Shown here in pieces: positions 33,551 to 42,710 of a DNA stretch of 64,000 nucleotides; position 1 is the stretch's first letter; each line of letters begins with the position of its first letter. Position numbers and translations under genes: made by a program. The DNA comes from Pseudomonas cedrina subsp. cedrina (GTDB taxonomy: Bacteria > Pseudomonadota > Gammaproteobacteria > Pseudomonadales > Pseudomonadaceae). The notes below the pieces were generated by a model. It had not been told where the DNA came from. It saw nothing but the letters and a program-made list of their open reading frames with translations, and ran no database searches. Location of the stretch: positions 496,001-560,000 of the forward strand of contig NZ_MNPW01000003.1 in the NCBI RefSeq assembly GCF_001983175.1, read 5' to 3'.

Positions 33551-35011
33551 ATGACCACACACTCTTCGAATAGCGACAGCGTTGATCTGCCAACGTCCCA
33601 GCAGTTTTACATCAACGGCCGTTGGACGAACCCTGCCGTCCCGGCCAGTTTGCCGGTGGTCAACCCGGCCACCGAAGAGGTGGTGGCGCAGGTGGCGCGC
33701 GGCTCGGCCGAGGATGTGGACCGCGCGGTCGCGGCGGCGCGTGCAGCGTTCCCTGAGTGGTCTGCTCGCTCCGTCGAATCGCGCGCGCACGTCATCGGGA
33801 AAATCCATGAGCTGATCCTTGAGCGCAAAGAGGCACTGGCGCAGGCCATTTCGCTTGAGATGGGTGCCGCCATCGGTTTTGCGCGAGCCATGCAGGTGCC
33901 GCTGGCGGCCGAACACGTTCGCGTTGCACGTGACCTGTTGTCCAGCTATCGCTTTCGCACGGTCGAGAACGGTACTGCGATTGAACGCGAGCCCATCGGG
34001 GTGTGCGGCCTGATCACGCCCTGGAACTGGCCGCTGTACCAAATCACCGCAAAAGTCGCCCCAGCGATCGCCGCCGGGTGCACCGTCATCTTGAAACCCA
34101 GTGAACTGTCGCCCCTGAGCGCCCTGCTTTTTGCACAACTGCTGCACGACGCAGGCGTGCCGCCCGGCGTGTTCAACCTGGTCAACGGCAGCGGCCCGGA
34201 AGTGGGCGCCGCCATCGCTGCCCACCCGGACATCGATATGATTTCCATCACCGGCTCGAACCGCGCCGGTGCGCTGGTTGCGCAGGCCGCCGCCACGACC
34301 GTGAAGCGGGTCACACAGGAGTTGGGCGGCAAGTCGCCGAATGTGCTGTTGCCCGACGCAGACTTCGCCAAGGCCGTGCCGCTGGGCGTGCTGTCGGCGT
34401 TTCGCAACGTCGGGCAATCGTGCAGCGCGCCGACCCGGATGATCGTGCCCAGGAACCGCCTGGCAGAGGTCGAAGCCCTGGCGGCGCAGACTGCCAATGC
34501 ACTGATCGTCGGTGAACCGCAATTGGAGGCGACCCAATTGGGCCCGATAGCCAACGAAGCACAATTCAATCGTGTTCAAGCGATGATCCAGGCAGGTCTG
34601 GATGAAGGGGCAAAACTGGTGTGCGGTGGGCCCGGACGTGCGCCGGGTTTTGCAAAGGGGTTCTATGCCCGACCGACTGTGTTCTCTGAAGTGGCCACGG
34701 CCATGCGCATCGCCCAAGAGGAAATATTCGGCCCGGTGCTCTGCCTGATTGCGTATGACACGGTCGATGAAGCGGTCGCGATCGCCAATGACACCGTCTA
34801 CGGGCTGGGCGCCCATGTTCAGGGGCAGGACCTTGACCTTGCACGTGCCGTCGCGTCACGCATCCGGGCCGGGCAAGTACACCTGAACTACCCGGCCTGG
34901 AACCCCATGGCGCCCTTCGGTGGCTACAAGCGCTCGGGGAACGGCCGGGAGTACGGTGTCTTTGGTTTTGAGGAATACCTGGAAACCAAAGCCATCATCG
35001 GCTTTGACTGA
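33551..35011 (+). CDS. Aldehyde dehydrogenase
   Basis: A 486-residue NAD-dependent aldehyde dehydrogenase. TPWNWPLYQITAKVAPA, general base in RVTQELGGKSPNV, catalytic Cys in FRNVGQSCSAPTR, and EEIFGPVL near the C terminus. It is more like the broad-substrate DhaS/betaine-aldehyde group than the GabD-like enzyme at 15.9 kb. AAGGAG before the ATG. It follows the oxidase remnant and was probably its partner, oxidising the aldehyde released by it (inference). Confidence 0.85.
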   Translation: MTTHSSNSDSVDLPTSQQFYINGRWTNPAVPASLPVVNPATEEVVAQVARGSAEDVDRAVAAARAAFPEWSARSVESRAHVIGKIHELILERKEALAQAISLEMGAAIGFARAMQVPLAAEHVRVARDLLSSYRFRTVENGTAIEREPIGVCGLITPWNWPLYQITAKVAPAIAAGCTVILKPSELSPLSALLFAQLLHDAGVPPGVFNLVNGSGPEVGAAIAAHPDIDMISITGSNRAGALVAQAAATTVKRVTQELGGKSPNVLLPDADFAKAVPLGVLSAFRNVGQSCSAPTRMIVPRNRLAEVEALAAQTANALIVGEPQLEATQLGPIANEAQFNRVQAMIQAGLDEGAKLVCGGPGRAPGFAKGFYARPTVFSEVATAMRIAQEEIFGPVLCLIAYDTVDEAVAIANDTVYGLGAHVQGQDLDLARAVASRIRAGQVHLNYPAWNPMAPFGGYKRSGNGREYGVFGFEEYLETKAIIGFD

Positions 35012-35017
35012 TTGCGC

Positions 35018-35791
35018 TTAACGCCGCGCGCTGACCGCCGAAGCGTCGTTGGACACGATGACTTCCACACGGCGATTCAACTGGCGTGACGGCGCGCTCA
35101 GGTTGTCGGCAACCGGGAATTGCTTGCCATAGCCGACCACCGCCATGCGCTCAAACCCCACACCGAGGCGCTGCAGGCCACGGGCGACCGCATGGGCACG
35201 CAGCTCGGACAAGCGCTGGTTGTAGGCATCGCCACCGGTGCTGTCGGTGAAGCCCTCTACGCGTACCTGACGTTCCGGGTTCTGCACCAGGAAGTTCGCC
35301 AGCCCCTGCAAGTCCCGTTGGCTGCCCGGCTTCAGCTCGGCCTTGCCGGTATCGAACAGCACGTCTCCAAAGGTGACGACCTGGCCACGCTCGGTCGGCT
35401 GGGCTTTGATCGCTTGCAGCGCCTTGAGCTGCGCGGTGCGCACGTCGAGCTGCACCTGGGTACGGTCGACCGCGATGTTATCGAGTTGGGCGTCGGTCTT
35501 GCGGCTGACGATGATCTGCTCGGCCAGGGCTATTTTCTGCGTCGCCAGGTAGGCGAGCTGGTCGATCTGCGGGTCGGTACGGCTGTGCAGCGACACCTGG
35601 TTGGCGCGGTCCAGCGCGTTGGACGCGATGCGCGTTTCGACCGCCGCCAGGGTGTTGGACTCGGGTTTCTCCTGCAGGCTGGAGAACTGGCTGCGCGCTT
35701 GCAGCAGTTGGGGATTTTCCGGAGGGGTGGCGCAACCGGCCAGCGCCAGGCCCAGGGCCGAAAGAACGGGAATGACTAAAGTGGCACGCAT
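35018..35791 (-). CDS. OmpA-family lipoprotein with DUF4398-like region
   Basis: A 257-residue lipoprotein: signal with lipobox LAGC (C20), an alpha-helical DUF4398-like middle (residues 30-130), and a C-terminal OmpA peptidoglycan-binding domain (TFGDVLFDTGKAELKPGS; RVEGFTDSTGG; NQRLSELRAHAV). It anchors the outer membrane to the cell wall. It lies nine bases after a second DUF4398 lipoprotein gene, with which it is cotranscribed. Confidence 0.9.
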   Translation of the reverse strand: MRATLVIPVLSALGLALAGCATPPENPQLLQARSQFSSLQEKPESNTLAAVETRIASNALDRANQVSLHSRTDPQIDQLAYLATQKIALAEQIIVSRKTDAQLDNIAVDRTQVQLDVRTAQLKALQAIKAQPTERGQVVTFGDVLFDTGKAELKPGSQRDLQGLANFLVQNPERQVRVEGFTDSTGGDAYNQRLSELRAHAVARGLQRLGVGFERMAVVGYGKQFPVADNLSAPSRQLNRRVEVIVSNDASAVSARR

Positions 35792-35800
35792 GGGGGATCC

Positions 35801-36193
35801 TCAGTGGGTAGTGGCGGGGGCGTCGAGCATTTCCTGCTTGAGCACCTGGATGCCCTCTCGCGCCTGCTTCAAGACCTGTTGCTTACGCACCGCAGTGGCC
35901 TTGGCTTCGGCCAGGCTGGCGTCGGCTTCGATCTGGTCGGCCAAGGCGTCGACTTCGACGTAATTCATTTCGCCGATGGCCTGCTCCATGCGCGCCAGTT
36001 TGTCCTGGGCGGTCTTCATCTCCAGCGGGGCGAACTGGGTCGCTTGTGCCGCAAGGGCACGTCCTACCGAATCACGGGCCAGGGAGATTTTTACCGCAGG
36101 CGGCGGCGTCGCGGCGCAGCCCGCCAAGGCACCGGCGACGATCACGGCCCAGGCCGAGCGGCGCAGGCGTTTGCTCACACTGGTCATCTTCAT
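35801..36193 (-). CDS. DUF4398 lipoprotein
   Basis: A 130-residue protein with a signal peptide and lipobox LAGC (C26), then a heptad-rich helical DUF4398 domain (APLEMKTAQDKLARMEQAI). GGAG seven bases before the ATG sets the start. Pairs of a DUF4398 lipoprotein and a DUF4398-OmpA lipoprotein are a common envelope operon in pseudomonads; function unknown. Confidence 0.85.
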   Translation of the reverse strand: MKMTSVSKRLRRSAWAVIVAGALAGCAATPPPAVKISLARDSVGRALAAQATQFAPLEMKTAQDKLARMEQAIGEMNYVEVDALADQIEADASLAEAKATAVRKQQVLKQAREGIQVLKQEMLDAPATTH

Positions 36194-36311
36194 GTTTTGA
36201 CTCCTAAGCATTCACTGAGGGCTTTGGGCTGATGGGAACAGCCTTGCCGTCTCGCTTGCATTCAAGCGACCGCGCCATCCTAGGAAGAAAAAAACGGGCA
36301 GGAAGAATGAA

Positions 36312-36335
36312 AAATCCCACTTAGTTGTGGGATTT
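36312..36335 (-). terminator. Probable intrinsic terminator of the gsp operon
   Basis: Stem AAATCCCAC / GTGGGATTT with a six-base loop, followed on the minus strand by TTTTTCATTCTT. It lies about 300 bases past gspD in the same direction and before the promoter region of the DUF4398 gene. Confidence 0.6.
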
Positions 36336-36496
36336 CTCTCAGAGAAACAGGCTGTGTTCGAGCCGAGCGACAACCCGAAAACCTTGTCGGAAAATTCCGA
36401 GACGCGCAAACGCAGAAAGTCAGCCTGGATCATGGTTTTCTGTGGGAGCTGGCTTGCCTGCGATGCAGACACCTCGGTCCCTCAGGCACACCCAGT

Positions 36497-36624
36497 TTGA
36501 TCGTTCCCACGCTCCGCGTGGGAATGCATCCCGTGACGCTCTGCGTCACCTGTACACATTGAACTGTCGGCGGGACGCGGAGCGCCCCAGGCGGCATTCC
36601 CACGCGGAGCGTGGGAACGATCAA
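36497..36624. repeat. 128-bp palindromic element (GTTCCCACGC type)
   Basis: Outer arms of 31 bases are exact complements (starting TTGATCGTTCCCACGCTCC and ending GGAGCGTGGGAACGATCAA). Each arm also holds its own small hairpin (CCCACGC-TCC-GCGTGGG), and the centre is about 65 bases of non-repeated sequence. The type is widespread in gammaproteobacterial intergenic DNA. No coding capacity. Confidence 0.9.
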
Positions 36625-36636
36625 CAGAGGTCAAGC

Positions 36637-38856
36637 TCACTGAGCAGGCCGCAGCAATTGCATCTGCTGGCGATAGTCATCCGTCACCTGCCGCGCCTGG
36701 CTGCTGCTGGTGATGACCCTTGGCGTAATCAGCACGATCAATTCGGTGCGATCCTTGGATTTGCTGGTATTGCCAAACAACCAGCGCAACCCGGGAATCT
36801 TGCCAAGGTACGGCACCGCACTGACACTGTCGGCATTGTCCTGCTTGATCAAGCCGCCCAATAACACCGTCTGGCCACTCTGCACCGCCACCTGGGTCGA
36901 TACCGAGCGCGTGGAGATGCGCGGGTTGGTTTGTGGGTCATTGCTGTTGGGCGGGTCCTGGGCATCGCTGACCTGTTGCTGGATGTCCATGTACACCAGG
37001 CCGCCCGGATTGATGCGCGGCACCACGTCCAGAATCACGCCGGTCTGCACATATTCGACACTGCTCAACGTCGTGTCGGAGGTGCCGGTGTTGACCGTGG
37101 TCTGGCTGATAGGAATGTTGTCGCCCACCTGGATCTGCGCCGGCTGGTTGTTCATCACCACCAGCGACGGCGCCGACAGCACCTGGGTGCGGCCGTTGGT
37201 TTCCAGGGCGTGCAAGGCCACTTGCAGGTTGGAGCTGACGAAGGAATAGAACAACGAATCCGCCGCGCCCAAACCTGCGCCGCCTGCGCCAAGCGCACCT
37301 TGGCTACCGGCGGTGTTGGCCACGGTGGTGCTGTTGGAATTACCGGCCAGGCGGCCCAGGTACCATTGCACGCCCAGGTCCAGTTCGCCGGTGAGTTTGA
37401 CCTCAAGGATGCGCGTCTCGATCTGCACTTGCAGCGGTGGGTTGTCGAGGCGCTTGATCGCCGATTCGATCTCTTTCCATTGCACCGGCCGGGTGCGCAC
37501 CAGCAGTTGGTTACTGCTTTTTTGCGCGGTGATGCGAGTGCCGGCGTCGAGGCTCTTGGCCGGGGCGTCTTCGGTGGTGCCCTGCTCGGGATTGTCCTGC
37601 TCGGCTTCGGGCTCCTGCTGCTCCTCCTCGGCGGGCGGCTGGTTGCTGTTCAGGTTGTTACTCAAGCCACCGGGCGTGCTGCCGGAGGTGCTGTTGGTGC
37701 CTGGCGAAGACAACGTCGCGGTGCGCAGACCGGGGGCGACCTTGGCCGGGGCATCGTCCTTGATCGCGCCCGTGCCGTAGATTTGCCGCAGGTATTTGGC
37801 CAGGTCGGTGGCCTTCATATTGCGCACATCGTAGACGTACATCTGCGGCTCGTTGCCGCCGCCTTCGTCGATGGTGTGGATCCAGTCGCCCACTTCGCTG
37901 AGGTATTGCGGCTGTGACGAGATCGCGACGACTGAGTTGGTCCGTTCGATCGGCAGGAACCGCACCATGCCCGCCAGGGGCATGCCGCTGTCGGGGCCGA
38001 ACATTTTTTGCAGCTCGGGCATCAGCTCGGCCACCGAGGCGCGTTGCAGGCCGAACACGCCCACCGACATGCCCTTGAGCCAGTCCACATCGAAGGTGTC
38101 GATGGTGTCCTGGTAGTTGGCCAATTCCTCGGGAGTACCGGCCAGGCTCAGCACATTGCGCGCCGGGTCCACCAGCAGGAATGCATTCTCGCGGGCGAAC
38201 GGCTTGAGCAGTTTCTGCATCTCGGTGGCCGAGATATAACGCAGTGGAAACAGCCGCGCCGAAAGCCCGCTGGACGGCTGCGACACGCGCATTTCAGGCA
38301 CCAGCTTGCCCGCCACCGCCTGGTTGGCGGGCAGGATCACATAGCGGTTGCCCTGCTTGATCATCGCGTTGTCAGTCCATGACAACAGCGTTTCCAGAAT
38401 CGACAATGCCTGCTGCTTGTTCACAGGTTTTGAGGTGGAAAAGCTGACGTTGCCCTTCACGCCCTGGGCGATGCTGTAGTTCTCGTGCAGTAGATCGCCC
38501 ATCACGCTGTTGATCACCGCCTCGATCGGCTGGTCGGCGAAATTGAACACGATGTCGCCGCTGCCCTCCTCCTTCATCGCCGGCGCCGCTACGGGCGGGC
38601 GCACGAACTGCTGGTTACCGCGAATCAGTTGGCGTTGGGGCGGCGTCTTGGCCTGGGGCTGGCCGCTGTCGACCGGCGCCCGTTCGCTGGCCGGGTCTAC
38701 CGGCGGGCGCTGGGAACCGGTGCCTTGCATCGCTTCGTGCAACAGCGCCTCGTCCGGGTCGAGATGCTCGGGGAATGTCCCGCAGCCACCGAGGGAAACG
38801 GCGGTAGCCAGACAAAACACGGTGGTGCGCAAAGCGCCGGGGAAAGTATCGATCAA
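36637..38856 (-). CDS. gspD: Type II secretion secretin GspD (liposecretin)
   Basis: A 739-residue secretin. The signal ends in lipobox LGGC (C25), so it is a lipoprotein, as HxcQ of P. aeruginosa is. N-terminal N0 domain (FNFADQPIEAVINSVMGDLL region) and N1-N3 repeats follow, with a Gln/Glu-rich insert around residue 405-435. The C-terminal secretin core carries VPRINPGGLVYMDIQQQVSD and the VLLGGLIKQD/PYLGKIPGL blocks. It forms the outer-membrane channel. It starts at a TTG in a TTGA overlap with the gspC-like gene. A liposecretin can pilot itself, and no pilotin gene is present. Confidence 0.9.
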   Translation of the reverse strand: MIDTFPGALRTTVFCLATAVSLGGCGTFPEHLDPDEALLHEAMQGTGSQRPPVDPASERAPVDSGQPQAKTPPQRQLIRGNQQFVRPPVAAPAMKEEGSGDIVFNFADQPIEAVINSVMGDLLHENYSIAQGVKGNVSFSTSKPVNKQQALSILETLLSWTDNAMIKQGNRYVILPANQAVAGKLVPEMRVSQPSSGLSARLFPLRYISATEMQKLLKPFARENAFLLVDPARNVLSLAGTPEELANYQDTIDTFDVDWLKGMSVGVFGLQRASVAELMPELQKMFGPDSGMPLAGMVRFLPIERTNSVVAISSQPQYLSEVGDWIHTIDEGGGNEPQMYVYDVRNMKATDLAKYLRQIYGTGAIKDDAPAKVAPGLRTATLSSPGTNSTSGSTPGGLSNNLNSNQPPAEEEQQEPEAEQDNPEQGTTEDAPAKSLDAGTRITAQKSSNQLLVRTRPVQWKEIESAIKRLDNPPLQVQIETRILEVKLTGELDLGVQWYLGRLAGNSNSTTVANTAGSQGALGAGGAGLGAADSLFYSFVSSNLQVALHALETNGRTQVLSAPSLVVMNNQPAQIQVGDNIPISQTTVNTGTSDTTLSSVEYVQTGVILDVVPRINPGGLVYMDIQQQVSDAQDPPNSNDPQTNPRISTRSVSTQVAVQSGQTVLLGGLIKQDNADSVSAVPYLGKIPGLRWLFGNTSKSKDRTELIVLITPRVITSSSQARQVTDDYRQQMQLLRPAQ

Positions 38857-39377
38857 GGGGCGGACTCGTGAGGAAGGGTAATCGGGGGGGTCGTGGACGG
38901 CGCCGGCAGACGCGGCGCGCGCAGGCTCAGGGTCTGCGCGCGGCCGTCGAGGACAAAGCGGGCTTCGCGGGGCGTGAGCTGTTCCAGGCGCCAGCCGTTG
39001 GGCAGGGTCTGGTTCTGATGAACCTTCAGCGGCGGGCCGTCCGCGCGTTTGAGCAGCGCAACACGCAGGTCGCCGTCGAGAACGATACCGGTCAGCGTCA
39101 GGCTCGACAGGCTGGTGACGGACGCCTGGCCGACCGTACGATCAGGGCTGCGGTCAGGGCTGAATAGCGGGGTTTGCCACGTACCCGCGAGGCTTTCCAG
39201 GGTGGCCTCGGGGGCCACTAGCACGGTGGCCGAAGCGTTGGCGCGGGCATCCGGCGCGGGCGCCGGCAACCACTGCGGCGCATCGCCGATGCTGCTGAAG
39301 ATGCCGACCATCAACAGGCCCAACAGCCCGGCGATGCCAAGCAACAGCCACTCCAGGGGACGCAATGCATTGATCAT
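38853..39377 (-). CDS. gspC: GspC-like inner-membrane protein
   Basis: A 174-residue protein with one N-terminal transmembrane helix (residues 10-28), a Pro/Ala linker, and a small beta-rich domain LTLTGIVLDGDLRVALLKRA ... LPNGWRLEQLTPREARFVLD (in parts) typical of the GspC homology region. A PDZ or coiled-coil C-terminal domain is missing, as in HxcP-type proteins. It links the inner-membrane platform to the secretin. Coupled on both sides by four-base overlaps. Confidence 0.78.
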   Translation of the reverse strand: MINALRPLEWLLLGIAGLLGLLMVGIFSSIGDAPQWLPAPAPDARANASATVLVAPEATLESLAGTWQTPLFSPDRSPDRTVGQASVTSLSSLTLTGIVLDGDLRVALLKRADGPPLKVHQNQTLPNGWRLEQLTPREARFVLDGRAQTLSLRAPRLPAPSTTPPITLPHESAP

Positions 39378-39985
39378 CGGCGCACCTGCGGCGCGGCGGC
39401 CGGCTGCAGGTAGCCGCGCACCAACACATGCACAATCAACTGGCCGGCACCGCCGGTGGCGGGTGCGTTCGGCGGGCGGCGGATGCTCAGTTCGTCGATG
39501 AACAGAAAAGGCCGCTGGTATTCCAGCTCATGCAGGATCGCGGTCAAGGGTTCGATGGCGCAGTTGAGGGTCAGGCTGACTTTGACCTGGCGATAGGGCT
39601 CGCTGTCGTCCTGTTCCGGGGTGATGGGCATGCGCTGGGTGAGGCTGCAGCCGCCACCAAGGCCGGCGCGGCTGTTGATCAGGTCGGCGATGCGTTGCAT
39701 CAGGTCCGCCGCGACCGCGCTGGGGTCATCACCGGGCAACAGGCTGGTGCTGCTGGCCGGGTCCTGGCGGGCTTGCTCCAACTGTTGGCGCACGCTATCG
39801 CCCTGGCGCAATACGCCGGCATAGCGTTGCTGCTGTTCACGTAACTGCTCGGCCTGCTCATCCATGGCGCGCAAGGGGCCGGCGAACCAACTGTCGACCA
39901 GCAGCCAATAACCGGCGCCAAGCACCAGGGCCAGGCCGATCAGGGCTGCGCCACGGCGTTCACGGGGTGTCAGTGGTCGGCGCAT
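39374..39985 (-). CDS. gspM: GspM-like assembly protein
   Basis: A 203-residue protein with an N-terminal helix (GAALIGLALVLGAGYWLLV), a coiled coil rich in Glu/Gln (residues 40-75), and a ferredoxin-like C-terminal domain (QVKVSLTLNCAIEPLTAILH). This is the GspM/PilO layout. It partners GspL in the inner-membrane platform. Overlaps gspL by 26 bases. Confidence 0.8.
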   Translation of the reverse strand: MRRPLTPRERRGAALIGLALVLGAGYWLLVDSWFAGPLRAMDEQAEQLREQQQRYAGVLRQGDSVRQQLEQARQDPASSTSLLPGDDPSAVAADLMQRIADLINSRAGLGGGCSLTQRMPITPEQDDSEPYRQVKVSLTLNCAIEPLTAILHELEYQRPFLFIDELSIRRPPNAPATGGAGQLIVHVLVRGYLQPAAAPQVRR

Positions 39986-41003
39986 CGCCTGTCTCCTGGT
40001 GCAAGTGGGCGCGCAAGGAAAACTGATCCTTGCCGGTTTGCGCGTCGGGTTGAATCACCCCTTCGAACTGGGCGTTTTCCAGGCTGTGGCAGGCCTTGAT
40101 CCGGGTGATCAGGGCACTGGCCTTGGCGCTTTGCCCGGAGAAGGACACGTCGGCGCCGTCGTTGACCTCCAACTGATCGAGCCAGGTATCGGACGGCAGG
40201 CAAGCGGTCAGCTCGTTGAGCAGCGCCGCCAACGGCGGCTGGGCGGCCTTGCGGCGGATCAGGTATTGCGCGGCGCCACGGGTATTGAGCAGTTGCTGGC
40301 GCAGCGCCTGGACCTCGGCGACCTGGGCTTTTTGCTCGCGTACGCTGTGCTGCATGGCGTCGAGCACACGTTGGCGGTCGTCGAGCCACAGCAGCATCGC
40401 CGCAATCAGCAAGGCCCCGCACAGCCACGGCAAACTGCGTTGCAAGCCCTTGCCCTGCGGTCGCTGACGCGGTCGCAACGGTACCGGCAGCAAGTCGATG
40501 CCCATGGGCGTGCCTGCGCCTGTGTCTACATCCACCGCATGGGGATGTAAACCCAGGGCCGCGCACTCAGTGAGCATCTGGTCCAGGCGCTCGCGCAGGA
40601 TCGCGACCAGTGTCACCTGCAAGTGCGTGGGGGTGCGACGCTCCTGCCGCGCGACGAAATACAGCTGGTCGGGATCAAACGGGGTAAAGCGGTCCAGTTC
40701 ATAGCCCACCACCGTGGACAGGTTGCGCGCGGCGGCCGGGGGCAATTGCAGGGTTTGCATCAGCACCGCGCCGGGCGCCAGCAGCAGCACCTGACGCGCG
40801 GGACCAGCGGGTTTTTCCACGGGCGCGGTCAACGGCCAGCGATAGACCTGCTCGGGGAGATCGTCTGGCAGTAACCACACCGGCAGGCAACCACGCAGTT
40901 CCTTGAGCCACAGCCGCCAGCCCAGTTGCAGCAGGCTGCCGCGCCAGCGTTGCGTGATGGGCTGCGCCAGCAACTGCAGGCGTGCGGATAACGGTTCGTT
41001 CAT
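39960..41003 (-). CDS. gspL: GspL-like assembly protein
   Basis: A 347-residue protein: cytoplasmic actin-like (PilM-like) N-terminal part with LDRFTPFDPDQLYF, one transmembrane helix near residue 195 (SLPWLCGALLIAAMLLWL), then a PilN-like periplasmic part with a coiled coil. It recruits the GspE ATPase. The ATG overlaps the gspK stop (ATGA); an upstream TTG was rejected. Confidence 0.85.
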   Translation of the reverse strand: MNEPLSARLQLLAQPITQRWRGSLLQLGWRLWLKELRGCLPVWLLPDDLPEQVYRWPLTAPVEKPAGPARQVLLLAPGAVLMQTLQLPPAAARNLSTVVGYELDRFTPFDPDQLYFVARQERRTPTHLQVTLVAILRERLDQMLTECAALGLHPHAVDVDTGAGTPMGIDLLPVPLRPRQRPQGKGLQRSLPWLCGALLIAAMLLWLDDRQRVLDAMQHSVREQKAQVAEVQALRQQLLNTRGAAQYLIRRKAAQPPLAALLNELTACLPSDTWLDQLEVNDGADVSFSGQSAKASALITRIKACHSLENAQFEGVIQPDAQTGKDQFSLRAHLHQETGDAPTTDTP

Positions 41004-41725
41004 TCTTGCCAACGTAAGACTCGATAAGGTTGTGCGCTGCCTTGCGCGGGGCTCAATAAGACCGTGGCTTGCACGTGGGCGTGGTAGCCGCCGGGCCGTT
41101 GTGCGCGGCTGCCGATGACCAGCACATCACCGGCGTCGGCGCCCACTGCGCTCTGATGCGTCAGGTTCAGCGCGCGGCGCATCAACGGGCTGGCGAATGC
41201 CGGATCGGGCCGGTCCAGCCCACTCCACAGGCTGATCTCGGGCACCAGTGCGCTGTATAGCGCCTGGGTCATGCCCGGCAATTGCCGTACTTCTTCCACC
41301 ACCCGGAACGGCGCCAGGCCCTGGTTGCGGCGCTGTTCCAGGGCCCTGGCGAGTTGATTGGCCTGGGCCTGGGTCGCGCCGCAGGCCAGGGCCAGGCGGG
41401 CGAAATCCGCCACCTGGGCGCTATTCAAATACAACTTGCCGCGCTCGCTGTGCAGGCTCACCTGCAGCTGGGCATCGTCGAACACCAAGCGGATTTCTCG
41501 CCCGTCAGCCACCCACTGCTTGCGCTGCAACGGGTCGGCCAGTGCCTGCATGGCCAGCGCCACACCCGCCTCGGCGGCCAGCACCGCCTGGGTGTGCTGG
41601 CGGTGCCAGGCCGCCTGGCGGGTTTCCAGTTGCACCCAGCCGGCCAGGCCGCCCAGCAACAGACTGAGCAGGGCCAGCACCCACAGCACCAGCAACAGCG
41701 CGACACCACGCTGATGCCTGATCAT
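41000..41725 (-). CDS. gspK: Minor pseudopilin GspK
   Basis: A 241-residue pseudopilin with leader MIRHQRG before VALLLVLWVLALLSLLLGGL. It lacks the Glu5 of other pseudopilins, as is normal for GspK. The large globular domain includes the helical insert with SAQVADFARLALACGATQAQ. With GspI and GspJ it forms the tip of the pseudopilus. The ATG overlaps the gspJ stop. Confidence 0.88.
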   Translation of the reverse strand: MIRHQRGVALLLVLWVLALLSLLLGGLAGWVQLETRQAAWHRQHTQAVLAAEAGVALAMQALADPLQRKQWVADGREIRLVFDDAQLQVSLHSERGKLYLNSAQVADFARLALACGATQAQANQLARALEQRRNQGLAPFRVVEEVRQLPGMTQALYSALVPEISLWSGLDRPDPAFASPLMRRALNLTHQSAVGADAGDVLVIGSRAQRPGGYHAHVQATVLLSPAQGSAQPYRVLRWQE

Positions 41726-42351
41726 TCCGGTGCCCCGCCCGACAGGTTCAGGCGCAACGCAACCACTTGGGTGACCCACGGCACCGGCCCGTTCACCCGT
41801 GCGTCAATACGCACCGCGTAGGGCAGGCGCTTGCTCCACGGCCACTCGTTGATCCAGCCGGTGGCCTGGCCCTTGGGCGACACGCCGCGATAGCTGAACT
41901 GCAGATCCTCAACGTTTTTGAGCAACACCTGCGGTTCGCCGCGCGATGCTGGCACGCTGACCTGCGCCTGGGGCTCAAAGCGCGCGAACGCCACCTGCAA
42001 ATCGCGTTGCGCCTCGGGGCCGGTCAACTGCAGGGTGAAGCGCTGAATCCCGCCACCGAGCACCCCTGGCAAGGTCGCGACAAACTGCATGCGCTGCGCG
42101 CTGCCGGCGAAAAAGCCATCGGTCTGACTGTCGTCCTCGGTGACATCCAGGGGCAACGCCTCACTGATGGAAGTGCGCAAAAACTGTTGCGCGGCGCGCA
42201 TTTCATCCAGGCTCACCGTGTAGCGCTGCGCCTTGAGCACCGCACGATTGGCGCCCAGCAGCGCGCCACCGACCAAGGTCAGTAACACGCCGAGCAGACT
42301 CAGCACGATCATGATTTCGAGCAGGGTGAAGCCCTGCTGACGGCACTTCAC
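41722..42351 (-). CDS. gspJ: Minor pseudopilin GspJ
   Basis: A 209-residue pseudopilin with prepilin peptidase site QQG/FTLLEIMIVLSLLG and a beta-rich globular domain. The start is a GTG that overlaps the gspI stop (GTGA); a much longer upstream frame would hide the leader peptide and was rejected. Tip component of the pseudopilus. Confidence 0.88.
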   Translation of the reverse strand: MKCRQQGFTLLEIMIVLSLLGVLLTLVGGALLGANRAVLKAQRYTVSLDEMRAAQQFLRTSISEALPLDVTEDDSQTDGFFAGSAQRMQFVATLPGVLGGGIQRFTLQLTGPEAQRDLQVAFARFEPQAQVSVPASRGEPQVLLKNVEDLQFSYRGVSPKGQATGWINEWPWSKRLPYAVRIDARVNGPVPWVTQVVALRLNLSGGAPE

Positions 42352-42710
42352 AAGCCGGCCCCTGCCGCACGCAGTTTCAAGGTGCTGAAACTGGCGTGGC
42401 GCGGCCCCTCGCTGACCGTCAGGTCGAGGCGAAACAAGTGTGGCTGACCGATGCGCGTGGGTTGCAGGGCGATGCGCAGTTGCCAGTCGATGCCGTCCAA
42501 CTGGCCGCTGCGCACACCCGCCGCCAGAGGCCCCGACGCTTCCTGATCCATCACGCTGACGGCGGCATGACTGAGCCGGTCGCTGTGGGCCACCTGCAAT
42601 AGCGAGCGCGCGCTTTGGCCGAAAGCAACCAGCAGCACGCTGCTGCAAATCGCCATGAGCGTGAGCGCGGCGAGCATCTCCAGCAGCGTGAAACCGCTTT
42701 GGCGTTTCAT
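42348..42710 (-). CDS. gspI: Minor pseudopilin GspI
   Basis: A 120-residue pseudopilin starting MKRQSG/FTLLEMLAALTLMA, the expected short GspI length. The ATG overlaps the gspH stop. It nucleates the tip complex with GspJ and GspK. Confidence 0.88.
   Translation of the reverse strand: MKRQSGFTLLEMLAALTLMAICSSVLLVAFGQSARSLLQVAHSDRLSHAAVSVMDQEASGPLAAGVRSGQLDGIDWQLRIALQPTRIGQPHLFRLDLTVSEGPRHASFSTLKLRAAGAGL

Larger units (their letters stand above)
36194..36636. other. Intergenic region with terminator, REP and palindrome
   Basis: No gene seen. Contains the hairpin at 36312-36335, a single REP half (tgtgggagctggcttgcc at about 36441), and a 128-bp palindromic element. It separates the end of the type II secretion operon from the upstream region of the DUF4398 operon. 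Confidence 0.6.
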
